Source: Virgisporangium aurantiacum (GTDB taxonomy: Bacteria; Actinomycetota; Actinomycetes; Mycobacteriales; Micromonosporaceae). From it: a stretch of 64,000 nucleotides of DNA. Position numbers and translations under genes: made by a program. Shown here piece after piece: positions 35,193 through 43,543 of this stretch (the first letter of the stretch is position 1; each line of letters begins with the position of its first letter). The stretch spans positions 18,296 through 82,295 of the forward strand of contig NZ_BOPG01000051.1 in assembly GCF_016863635.1 (NCBI RefSeq). Reading direction: 5' to 3'. The notes beneath the pieces were generated by a model. That model saw nothing but the letters and a program-made list of their open reading frames with translations. It searched no databases and was not told the DNA's origin.

Positions 35193-37568
35193 TCACCGCC
35201 GATCCGTGTCGCCGTCGGCCCGGGCGCGGGAAATCCGGGCGAGCTGCTCGGTGAGCCGGTCCCGAACGCCTCGCGTGAGTGCCATCTGGATGCCCTCCTC
35301 GAGGACGCTTTCCGCCTCCCGGAGCCGCGCGGTTCCACCGAGGTGGATCAGCAGCGCCGCCAGCCGCGCCCGCGGCAGGAACGCGGACGGGTAGGCGGTC
35401 ATCGCGGCGCGCAGTTGCGGAACGATGCGGTCCGCGGCCATGACCCGGCCACTGAACTCGCCGGGCATCGCCCGGGCCGCGATGCGGTCGATCAGCCCGA
35501 CCATCGCCTCGGCGGCCTCCTCCTCGGCATCGGGGAGACGCCCGCTCAGCGCGGCCACCGCCTCGTTGTAGGCGTCGTCGTGCCGGCCGAGACGATCGAG
35601 CAGCAGGCACCGCTGCCGCTCCACCCCGAGTCGGCGCGGCGGCAGGCTGGCGTACTGCTCCACCTCCGCCAGCCGGGCGGCGAGGTCCGCGTCACTCGCG
35701 TCGTCCGCTGACTCCCCGGCCGCCGCGCTGGCCAACACCACGAGATCGCGCTCGAAGACATCGGCGAGGCGCTCGTCCGGTCCCAGCACACCCCTGTCGA
35801 CGCAGTGCGGCTGGAGCAGCGGCAGGGGAAGCGTGGACTGGCACCGGGCGATCGCCGGGCCGAGCGAGGACGGCCGCCCACCCGGCTGCCGAGCCACCAG
35901 AACGGCCAGGTTGTGCAGCGTCGTCGCCCGTCGCAACGCGTCGTCGAGCAGCGCGTCGGCATCCGCCTGCTCGCGCTCGTCGGCGGCGTCGCGATCGCCG
36001 TCGCGGCGCCGCGCGAGCCGGTCCACGGCCCCCGCCAGCAGATCCCTGGCGAGCTCGGCGAAGACCGGCAGGCCGACCCAGTCGTGCGCGCCGGACACCC
36101 GGTCCAGGTGGGCGCGGAGGGCGTCGTGGGCCTCGGCCACCGCCGTCGCGGTCGCGTCGGGTGCCACCCCGAGCAGATGCGCGGGAGACCGGAAGCGCAA
36201 CCGTGCGTTGAGGTAGTACAGGTCCCATTCGCGCAACCACGTGAGCAGCACGTCGGGGTCGGCGATCCAGTGGGTGAGCTCCTGCTGGCTCGGAAGTTGG
36301 TGTTCCGGTCCGGCGCAGTGTCGACCGCGGCTCTGGCGGGCCACCGTCAGGTGCAGGGTGACGCGGTCCTCGACGTGCACGCGCACGTCTCCGATCGCGG
36401 CGCTCTGCAGGTAGAGCAACTCCGCCAACCGGTCCCATGCCGGCCGGTACTCCCCGGCCGCCTTCGTCGAGGCCGCCACGAGGGCGAGGTTCACGGCCAC
36501 CGGGATCCGGCCGGGATCGAGCCCGACCGTTTCCTGCCACAGCAGTTTCGCTTCGTCGACGCGGTCGTCCGACCAGGCCCGGCGGGCGTACGCGTCGAGG
36601 ATCGCGATGCGCAGTTCCCGCAACGCCGGCATGCTCCGGATCCGCTCGGGATAACTCTCCAGCATGTCGATTCCGGCCGGCGCCGGCAGCCGGTCCGGCC
36701 CGAACGCGCGGAAGTGCAGCCAGGCCAGAAGTTCGCCGGGCACCAGACCGGCCTCGACGGCGACCACGGCCGACTCGACGAAGCGGGCCGGGTCATCCGT
36801 CTCCGCCAGGTCGAGTGCCGTGCGCAACAGCGTCACCGCGGGATGGTTCGCCCCGTCGACGTGGGCCAGCAGACGTCGCACGTCGCCGACCGGCTCGCCG
36901 CTGACCAGCAGCAGCAGGCCGGCCAGCGCGTATTCGGGCAGTCCACGGCCCGTGTCGCCGTCGGGCCGGCCGGCCTCGATCGCAGCCCGCACCTGCGCCT
37001 GGACCGGCTTTGGCCGGGACAGCTGCGCCACCAGCGCCGGCCGCCAGACGTCCGCCGCGACCGGGCGGCGGCGGTCCCGGAGCCGCGGCCGGCGGGCCCG
37101 GCCCCGGTCCGCCCCCGGCCGCGGGCCGGACGTCGGCTCGACGAGCAGCTCGTCGATGGCGGCGCCGAGCGCCGCGAGCTCGTCCGGCGCGCCACCGGCG
37201 AGCGTCTCCAGGATCTGCTGACCCAGCTCCCGCTCGGCCCGGCCGAGATCGAGCAGCACGGACGCCAGCAGGAGATGCACCCGCCGGCTGGACGGCGCCA
37301 GGCGTAACGCCCGGCGGTAGGCGGCCACCGCGGCGCGCCGCCGGCCCGAGCGGTGCAGCACCCGGCCGAGGTGCAGATGCAGCTTCGGCTGGTACGGGTC
37401 GTAGTCGCGCGCCCGGTTGAGCCGCTCGACCGCTTCGGACGGTGGTGTGCCGGGTGCGATCGCCACGCGGAACTCGGCCTCGGCCAGCGCCAGGCGCACC
37501 GGCGCGCGGCGGGGCCGGCGTTCCAGTTCGGCGATGCGGTCGAGCAGCACCGTCACGTCGCGGATCAT
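35193..37568 (-). CDS. Large TPR-like protein containing a J-like segment
   Basis: The 791-residue soluble protein starts MIRDVTVLLDRIAEL. TPR-like helices begin by about residue 45 (YQPKLHLHLGRVLHRSGRRR, AAVAAYRRALRLAPSSRRVH). At residues 465-490 the sequence HLLGVAPDATATAVAEAHDA closely repeats the J-like start of the neighbouring 156-residue protein, again without HPD. The C-terminal 150 residues are further helical repeats (DRLGRHDDAYNEAVAALSGR). The ATG overlaps the stop of the TIR gene (ATGA). It is probably a scaffold linking the TIR protein to Hsp70 (inference). Confidence 0.82.
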   Translation of the reverse strand: MIRDVTVLLDRIAELERRPRRAPVRLALAEAEFRVAIAPGTPPSEAVERLNRARDYDPYQPKLHLHLGRVLHRSGRRRAAVAAYRRALRLAPSSRRVHLLLASVLLDLGRAERELGQQILETLAGGAPDELAALGAAIDELLVEPTSGPRPGADRGRARRPRLRDRRRPVAADVWRPALVAQLSRPKPVQAQVRAAIEAGRPDGDTGRGLPEYALAGLLLLVSGEPVGDVRRLLAHVDGANHPAVTLLRTALDLAETDDPARFVESAVVAVEAGLVPGELLAWLHFRAFGPDRLPAPAGIDMLESYPERIRSMPALRELRIAILDAYARRAWSDDRVDEAKLLWQETVGLDPGRIPVAVNLALVAASTKAAGEYRPAWDRLAELLYLQSAAIGDVRVHVEDRVTLHLTVARQSRGRHCAGPEHQLPSQQELTHWIADPDVLLTWLREWDLYYLNARLRFRSPAHLLGVAPDATATAVAEAHDALRAHLDRVSGAHDWVGLPVFAELARDLLAGAVDRLARRRDGDRDAADEREQADADALLDDALRRATTLHNLAVLVARQPGGRPSSLGPAIARCQSTLPLPLLQPHCVDRGVLGPDERLADVFERDLVVLASAAAGESADDASDADLAARLAEVEQYASLPPRRLGVERQRCLLLDRLGRHDDAYNEAVAALSGRLPDAEEEAAEAMVGLIDRIAARAMPGEFSGRVMAADRIVPQLRAAMTAYPSAFLPRARLAALLIHLGGTARLREAESVLEEGIQMALTRGVRDRLTEQLARISRARADGDTDRR

Positions 37569-40180
37569 GCCGCGTCCTCGTACAACTCGACGCGGCCGGG
37601 ACGGCACACCGCGATGCGGCGCCCGTCCTCGCTCACCGTCGCGCTCACGGCGTCGGGCCAGGCGACCAGTTCGGCGCCGCCGCGCCAGTACGCGCATCCG
37701 CCGGACGACCGGTTCACGGTGTAGCGCTTGGCGGCGGTGCTCAGCGACAGCAGCGTGTCGCCCGGTGCCAGCGCGAAGTAGGGCAGCAGCCGCTCCTCCT
37801 CGTCGACGAGCCAGCCCCGCGCCGTCACCGACCCGTCCGGTGTGCCGGTCAGCGACACCAGCACGCAGCAGCCCGGCACCGGCGCCGGGAGCAACTGGAA
37901 CGCGCCCGGATGGGCGACCGGCGCGCCGCGCGAGCCGTCGACGCGGATGCCGGTCAGCGCCTCGTCGGTGATGACCACCAGCCGGGTGCCCGCGTACGCG
38001 ATGTCGCGCACGGGCTCCCGGGCCGGTTCCGTCGAGACCCGCCGCGTGCCCACGTAGGTCGCGAGGGACCCGGAGTGGTCCACGACGGTGAATCGCTCGG
38101 AGCGGCCGGCCACGGCGATCCGGTGCACCCCCCGCTCGCCGGTGACCAGGTCCTCGGTCGTCCCGTCGGTCCTCAGGTAGCGCAGCGAGCGCTTCCACGA
38201 CCCGGCGACCAGGCCGGTGTCCGTGAACCGCAGGTCGCCGACGGCACCGTCGAGCCGGGTCGAGGTGACGCCGTCGCCGCCGGCGAACAGGCGCACCTCG
38301 CCCTCCCATCCGCCGACCGCGAGCCGCTGGTCGACGCCGTGCGCGACCCTGCGGACCGCGATCGGCGTGGTGTCGCGCCAGTGCAACGTGGTTCCGGTCA
38401 CGACGCTGAGCGTGTCGCTGCCGCGCTCCCAGACCAGGACCCGCTCGCCGGTCAGCGGCCAGGCCCGGTGCGCGTCGATGGGGCAGCTGTCCACCAGGTC
38501 GAGAGCACCACCGGCCGGTGTCGCCGGTTCGGGCCGACCGTACCGGTGCCGGTAGCCGTGGACCACCGACGCGAGCCCCTGGCCGTTGCCGTTGGCCGCC
38601 GCCGCGCGCAGCACCTTGAGCGCGTCCAGGGCGGTGTGGCAGCCGGCGAGTTGGGTGAGAACCCCGGCCACCTCCTCCCCCGCCGGCTCCGACGCGGTCG
38701 GGTACCGGCCGGTCAGCAGGTACCGCAGAACCGAGTGCAGGGCGTGCAGGTCGGTCTGCGGTGTGAGCGGCCGGCCCGAGCGCTTGTCCCGGTCGGCGAA
38801 GAAGTAGGAGTCGATCCGGCCGCCGACGTTCTGCGTGGCCACCGACGCCACCTGCCGCCCGACGCACAGCACGGCCGCCCGACCGAACCGGTCGACCATG
38901 ATGTTGGCCGGCTTGACGTCACCGTGGACCAACGGCGGCACCGCCTGATGGAATCCGACCAGGGCGCGGGCGACGTCGGCGCACAACTCGTAGGCCGCCC
39001 GCTCGGGCAACGGGCCGAGGTGTTCGAGCAGATCGCGGGCGCTCGTCCCCTCCAGCGACGGAAGGATCATGTACAGCGCCCGCCGCTCGTCGTGCACCAT
39101 GATCCGGCCCGCCGCCAGCGGGGCGACGATGCCCACCGCCCGCAGCCGCGTGAACCGCGAGACCTCCTCGAAGAACCGGTCGTCGGCGGACTCGGGCAGC
39201 AGCACGAGATTGACCGTGAGCTCGTTCTGGTCGGCGTCGCGTCCGGCGTACAGCGGGCCGAGGCTGTTCTGGCTCAACGGCGGCTCCCGCAGGTGGTACG
39301 CCGTGCCGGGGATGCGACGCTCGGTGGTGTGGTCGCCGTGCGGCAGAACCGCCCACAGGTCCTCGCCCGTCGAGTGGCGGCTCCGGTCACCGAAGAACAC
39401 CTGGCTGAGCGCGTTCAGGGCGGTCAGGGCAGGTACGACCGTCTCGACGGTGATCGCGAACTCGTGGATGCCGCCGCGGACGGTCTGACGCCGGTACTCG
39501 TGCAGCAGCGCGAGCGGCGCGTACGCCTCCGGCGGCAACAGGGCCGACCGCACGAGCCGTTCGAGGACCCAGTCGAGGGTGCCGGCGGGTGGCGGTTCGC
39601 CGATGTGCCGTCGGTACAGGAAGACCAGCAGCAGCTCGGTGGCCTGGCCGAGCAGGAACAGGGTGCGGCTCGGGTCGTCGACGGCCTCCAGCGCGCGGTC
39701 GCAGGCCCGCGCCACCGCCTCCTCGTCCGGCCCGTCCGTCTCGGCGCGGGCCGGTCGCCCGTGGTCACGCAGGCGCCGGATGTCCTTGGTGAGCTTGGTG
39801 TACTCGGCCTCGAACCGCTCCGGCCGGCTGAGGTCGCAGATGTAGAGCTGACTCAGGAAGTTGGGCGCGTCCAGCCTGCCCCGACGGATCCAGGCGGGCC
39901 GGGTGCGGCCGCCCCGGTTGGCCGGATCGGCGGTGATGCTGACATCCAGTTCGTGCCGGGTCCACCCGCCGTCGAGGTACGCGTCGCTCAGGCACGCGAT
40001 CATGTGGTTGGCGTCGCGCAACCCGTCGGACACCTGGCCGAGCACCGGCCTGCCGCCGACCATCTCGGCGTCGTCGAACCACACCTGGTACCCGTCGTCA
40101 CGCAGCCGGGCGACGAGCGGCTCCGTCACGTCACGATCCGTCGTCGAGTAGCTGACGAAGATGTCGTACCGCGCCGTCAT
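37565..40180 (-). CDS. TIR-pseudokinase-beta-propeller protein, first gene of the operon
   Basis: The 871-residue product starts with a TIR domain (residues 4-135: YDIFVSYSTTDRD, YQVWFDDAEM, LSDAYLDGGWTRHELDVS). Glu77 in WTRHEL aligns with the catalytic Glu of NADase TIRs. A helical region spans about 150-280. A kinase-like domain (about 290-545) keeps HGDVKPANIMV (419-429) but has Asn324 at the lysine position and CVG for DFG, so it is probably inactive. The C-terminal 310 residues form repeated beta strands of a propeller (VWERGSDTLSVVTG, LAVGGWEGEVRLFAGG). Likely roles are signal detection by the propeller and NAD+ cleavage or signalling by TIR, inferred from the family. It heads an eight-gene run. 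Confidence 0.88.
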   Translation of the reverse strand: MTARYDIFVSYSTTDRDVTEPLVARLRDDGYQVWFDDAEMVGGRPVLGQVSDGLRDANHMIACLSDAYLDGGWTRHELDVSITADPANRGGRTRPAWIRRGRLDAPNFLSQLYICDLSRPERFEAEYTKLTKDIRRLRDHGRPARAETDGPDEEAVARACDRALEAVDDPSRTLFLLGQATELLLVFLYRRHIGEPPPAGTLDWVLERLVRSALLPPEAYAPLALLHEYRRQTVRGGIHEFAITVETVVPALTALNALSQVFFGDRSRHSTGEDLWAVLPHGDHTTERRIPGTAYHLREPPLSQNSLGPLYAGRDADQNELTVNLVLLPESADDRFFEEVSRFTRLRAVGIVAPLAAGRIMVHDERRALYMILPSLEGTSARDLLEHLGPLPERAAYELCADVARALVGFHQAVPPLVHGDVKPANIMVDRFGRAAVLCVGRQVASVATQNVGGRIDSYFFADRDKRSGRPLTPQTDLHALHSVLRYLLTGRYPTASEPAGEEVAGVLTQLAGCHTALDALKVLRAAAANGNGQGLASVVHGYRHRYGRPEPATPAGGALDLVDSCPIDAHRAWPLTGERVLVWERGSDTLSVVTGTTLHWRDTTPIAVRRVAHGVDQRLAVGGWEGEVRLFAGGDGVTSTRLDGAVGDLRFTDTGLVAGSWKRSLRYLRTDGTTEDLVTGERGVHRIAVAGRSERFTVVDHSGSLATYVGTRRVSTEPAREPVRDIAYAGTRLVVITDEALTGIRVDGSRGAPVAHPGAFQLLPAPVPGCCVLVSLTGTPDGSVTARGWLVDEEERLLPYFALAPGDTLLSLSTAAKRYTVNRSSGGCAYWRGGAELVAWPDAVSATVSEDGRRIAVCRPGRVELYEDAA

Positions 40181-40245
40181 TGACGCTTCTCGATGTCCAC
40201 GTGCACCCCCCGACGACCATCAAAGCGCGCACTGATGCACAATAC

Positions 40246-40258
40246 GCTCACAGTGAGC
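40246..40258. promoter_or_regulatory. Palindrome upstream of the TIR-Hsp70 operon
   Basis: GCTCACAGTGAGC is a perfect 6-bp inverted repeat around one base, 66 bases upstream of the TIR gene start. It could be an operator, but no matching regulator is encoded nearby. CGTCGCGACG near 40331 is another palindrome in the same intergenic stretch. Confidence 0.35.
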
Positions 40259-40359
40259 AGATCGCGACGGTGTGCGATCATCGTCCGGAATCCGACTTCG
40301 GCTACCGTGCGTTACCCCGCCAAAGCATACCGTCGCGACGTCCGCGGCCAGGCGGCGGT

Positions 40360-40584
40360 TCAGGCTTTGAACGAGTGAAGGCTGGCCAGGGCCAGGGTCT
40401 GTTCGGCGTCGTACTCCCTGAAGGTGCTGACCGGTTGGAATCCCAGGCGGGCAGCGAGTCTGAGCGAGCGCGTGTTGGCTGTCTGGGTCACGAGGATGAC
40501 CGGCTGGTCGGGGAGTTCGTCTGCGGCAGCCCGCAACGCAGCGGTGGCGGCCTCGAACGCCAGGCCCTCCGGGTCGGTCTGCAA
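40360..40584 (-). pseudogene. C-terminal fragment of a GNAT acetyltransferase
   Basis: The 74-residue frame has the C-terminal GNAT signature (VILVTQTANTRSLRLAARLG, then FQPVSTFREYDAEQT) but lacks the acetyl-CoA binding motif A and the N-terminal strands; the family is normally about 150-190 residues. The frame stays open upstream to about 40670 but that part is arginine-rich and not GNAT-like. It is best read as a remnant, lying between the TIR operon and the 268-residue gene. Confidence 0.7.
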
Positions 40585-40670
40585 CTCGATGAGCCTCTCT
40601 CGATCAGCGTCGCGTGCCTTGCGGCACCCCGGTACCCGTGCCCGGCGGGTCCTGCTCCGCCTCGTCCAGA

Positions 40671-41477
40671 CTAGAACCGCTCCCAGGGTCCGAACATGCC
40701 GGCCTGGCGGTAGCGGCGGGTCTCCGGCGTCCCGTCCAACCCTTTGACCGTGGCCACCACGACGTCCTGCTCGACGTGGTACGACGTGAACGTCATGACC
40801 TGATCACCCATCGGACTTGGCTGGTCGCCCTCGATCGCGGGCCATGCGACGAGCGTCCGGCCGTCGGCGCCCAGGGCCACCGGTACGAGCGCCTGCTGGC
40901 GTGCGGCGTCCGGATTGCCGAGTTCCACCAACACCAGCGCGTCTTCGGTGGCCGGCCGGTTGGCCGGTTCCTCGACCAGAAACTCCGCGTACACCGGCCG
41001 CGCCCCACCGGGCAGGATCTTGCAAGGGATGTCCAATCCGTTGGAACCGTTGCGGAACTCGACGACGTCGTCGACCACCTCCAGGCAGAACTTGAGACCC
41101 TGGACGGCGGCGTTCCTCCAGTCGGTCCCGCGTATCTTGCCGGGCTGGCTACGGGCCGGCCCGGTCGTCGACGGTGGGACCGTCGGTTCGTGAGAGCCCG
41201 GCCCGGTGGACGCGGCGGTACTCGACGACGTTCCTGCGGACGGCGTCGCCGTGGCCGACGCTCCGTGCCGATCGGCCGGCGCCGCCCACCACGCGATCCC
41301 CGCGACAGCGGTACCCACGACGGCGACCGCCGCGACGACGGACGTCCGCCGGCGAACCATGCGGGCTCGAGCCGCGGCGAGTTCCCCGCCGGCCGTCGGC
41401 GCCCGGAACGCCGTCGAGACGGCTCGCCTGAACGTGGCGAACCTCGCCGACAGTGCGTTGTCGCGCTTCTCGGTCAT
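40671..41477 (-). CDS. Membrane-anchored protein of unknown function
   Basis: The 268-residue product has a short basic cytoplasmic N-terminus, one transmembrane helix at about 46-66 (SVVAAVAVVGTAVAGIAWWA), a Ser/Thr/Pro-rich linker and an exported domain of about 150 residues with two cysteines (LKFCLEVVDD, IPCKIL). The layout resembles small membrane proteins encoded next to sigma factor genes. It lies 142 bases after the propeller gene of the sigma operon and may be co-transcribed. No enzyme motif is seen. Confidence 0.75.
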   Translation of the reverse strand: MTEKRDNALSARFATFRRAVSTAFRAPTAGGELAAARARMVRRRTSVVAAVAVVGTAVAGIAWWAAPADRHGASATATPSAGTSSSTAASTGPGSHEPTVPPSTTGPARSQPGKIRGTDWRNAAVQGLKFCLEVVDDVVEFRNGSNGLDIPCKILPGGARPVYAEFLVEEPANRPATEDALVLVELGNPDAARQQALVPVALGADGRTLVAWPAIEGDQPSPMGDQVMTFTSYHVEQDVVVATVKGLDGTPETRRYRQAGMFGPWERF

Positions 41478-41619
41478 CGGACTGCCCTCTCGTGGCCGGT
41501 CAGCACCGTCGCCGCCACCGGATGTCGCTGCGTAAACGGCGCCCAGTTTGGCGCCACGGGTGGAGTTCGATCAAGGCCGGCGACGACGGCGTCAGCCGTA
41601 CGACAGTGTCGCGACAGGG

Positions 41620-42978
41620 TCAGGGTTTCGCGGATCCCGGGCGGAAGCGGCGCCACAGCAGGAACCCGCTCCCGAGCACGGCGACGCACACCGTGATGGT
41701 CAACGGGGCCGGCCAGGGGCCGCGTCGTGCCCGCCCGGCGTTGCGGACGGTCAGGTCGGACAGCAGGAGACCGGTGGCCAGGTGCAGGTCGAAGACGTGG
41801 CAGGTCTCCCAGCCGAGCTCGCAGTTGCGCCCGGTGTCGAAGCGGGTCAGTACCTGGCGGGTGCCGGTCGCGACCTGTACCTCCGCCAGCGACACGAATC
41901 CGTCCGCATCGACCGTCGCGACGATGACGGCGCCAGCCGAACGCCAGCCGAGGACCTGCACGACGTCGGGGACCGTCGCCGGCACCGGGCCGGCGTCCGC
42001 GACGGGCACGAACTCGACGGCGCCGGCCTTCCACAGGAACACGCCGTGTCCGGTTCCGCCCGCGACGTCCTTCGGTCCGTTGCCGAGCCACGGCACGGTG
42101 GCGAGGACGCCGCCGTCCGGTGACCAGCCGACGTCGGCCGCCAACTCGCGTCCGGCGGGAATGTCGACGCTGCCGAACTCGCGGCCGTCGAGGTCGATGA
42201 GGTGGGCCTTCTGGTCGACCTGGACCGCGAGCCGGCGGCTGTCCGGAGCGAACGCCGCCGTCCAGGCCGGCGTGATCGCCGCGACCGTGGTGCTGCGTCC
42301 GGTCGACAGTTCGAGCAGGCGCAGCGTGCCGGCCCGGGCCACCTGCGGCTCGACGAACTTGACGGTGCCGAACTCGTCGGTGCGGGTCACGGGCGCGGCG
42401 CTGTAGGCCACGTACCGCCCGTCGGGGGACCAGGCCAGCAGCCGCACGCCGACCGGGTCGCCGATCGGGATCGACCGCTCCCTGCCCGTGGTCAGGTCGA
42501 CGAGGAGCAGGTCCCCGGTCGCGCCGCGGTCGTCGCCGAGCAGCACGCCGGTGCCGTCCGGGGCGAGCAACGCCGTCGGCTTGCCCCGGCCCTCCAGGGC
42601 GTCCACCCGCCGGTAGGTGTCCCCGTCGGCTCCGACGACCAGCGATTGGAACATGTTGAACAGTTCGCCGTTGCCATATCCGTACAACGCGATCGCGCGT
42701 CCGGCGGGAGCCTTCGACACGGTGCCGGTGAGCACCGAGTACCCGGCGAAGCGGTCGGGCAGGCTCGGCCGGTCGGACGGGGTCGCCGGCCGGCTGAGCA
42801 GCTGTGTGCCGGGTATGACCAGGGTCGCCGCCAGAAGCACGACGAGCACCCAGGCCAGGGCCACGCCCGCCCGCCGCCGCCGGTCCGAACGGCGGCCCCG
42901 TGTCAGCACGCTGTCCAGATAGCCGGGCGGCAACGGCGGCGGCGCGTCGTCCGGCAGCGTGGCGAAGAGATCTCTCAT
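41620..42978 (-). CDS. Membrane beta-propeller protein coupled to an ECF-type sigma factor
   Basis: The 452-residue product has a cytoplasmic N-terminus of about 35 residues, a membrane helix (VALAWVLVVLLAATLVIPG), then WD40/TolB-like repeats (LLAWSPDGRYVAYSA, TAAFAPDSRRLAVQV, DVGWSPDGGVLATVP). A second membrane helix sits near the C-terminus (LTITVCVAVLGSGFLLWRR). Its ATG overlaps the sigma factor stop (ATGA). The arrangement suggests an extracytoplasmic sensor whose N-terminal tail could bind the sigma factor, but no zinc anti-sigma motif is present. Confidence 0.82.
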   Translation of the reverse strand: MRDLFATLPDDAPPPLPPGYLDSVLTRGRRSDRRRRAGVALAWVLVVLLAATLVIPGTQLLSRPATPSDRPSLPDRFAGYSVLTGTVSKAPAGRAIALYGYGNGELFNMFQSLVVGADGDTYRRVDALEGRGKPTALLAPDGTGVLLGDDRGATGDLLLVDLTTGRERSIPIGDPVGVRLLAWSPDGRYVAYSAAPVTRTDEFGTVKFVEPQVARAGTLRLLELSTGRSTTVAAITPAWTAAFAPDSRRLAVQVDQKAHLIDLDGREFGSVDIPAGRELAADVGWSPDGGVLATVPWLGNGPKDVAGGTGHGVFLWKAGAVEFVPVADAGPVPATVPDVVQVLGWRSAGAVIVATVDADGFVSLAEVQVATGTRQVLTRFDTGRNCELGWETCHVFDLHLATGLLLSDLTVRNAGRARRGPWPAPLTITVCVAVLGSGFLLWRRFRPGSAKP

Positions 42979-43481
42979 TGCCCGTCCGACCCTCCCGGTC
43001 CGTAGTTCGGCAGCAGTCGGCGCAGCGCCGCCATGGCGTGCGAGGTCTGACTTTTCACGGTCCCGGGCGAACACCCCAGCGCTGCCGCGGTCTGCGCGAC
43101 GTCCAGGTCCTCCCAGTAGCGCAGGACCAGCACCGCCCGCTGCCCCCGGGAGAGCTTCTCCAGCGCGGCCAGCAGGTCGACGCGGTGCTCGGCGTCCGCC
43201 ATCGGCGCCGCCGAGGCCCCGATGACCTCGGCCACCGGCCTGACCCGGCGGGTCCACGACCGCTGCCGTTCGGCCAGGTACCGGTGCACCAGCATCGCCC
43301 GGACGTATGCGTCGAGCGACTCCGCCGCCGACGCCTTCCGCCAGTGCCGGTACAGCGCCACCAGGCATTCCTGGACCAGGTCGTCCGCAGCCGACCACTG
43401 CCCGCACAGGCGGTACGCCAGCCGGCGCAGCCACTCCATGCGGGCCTGGACGTACTCGACGAACTCTCGTTCATTCCGCAA
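42975..43481 (-). CDS. SigE-family RNA polymerase sigma factor
   Basis: The 168-residue ECF-type factor has sigma region 2 (FVEYVQARMEWLRRLAYRLC, then ADDLVQECLVALYRHW) and region 4 (LSRGQRAVLVLRYWEDLDVA, LGCSPGTVKSQTSHAMAALR). It belongs to the SAV/SigE-like group abundant in Micromonosporaceae. It is the first gene of an operon with the propeller protein and probably directs a small extracytoplasmic regulon. Confidence 0.92.
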   Translation of the reverse strand: MRNEREFVEYVQARMEWLRRLAYRLCGQWSAADDLVQECLVALYRHWRKASAAESLDAYVRAMLVHRYLAERQRSWTRRVRPVAEVIGASAAPMADAEHRVDLLAALEKLSRGQRAVLVLRYWEDLDVAQTAAALGCSPGTVKSQTSHAMAALRRLLPNYGPGGSDGQ

Positions 43482-43543
43482 CCGGGCCTCCCAGCCATAC
43501 CTGAGTACCCCAGGACCCGAACCGGTTGTGTCCGACCGACGGA

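Noticed and set aside
37442..40183. Long forward frame opposite the TIR gene
   Set aside because: Antisense shadow with repetitive Gly/Arg/Val composition and no recognisable domain or start signal.
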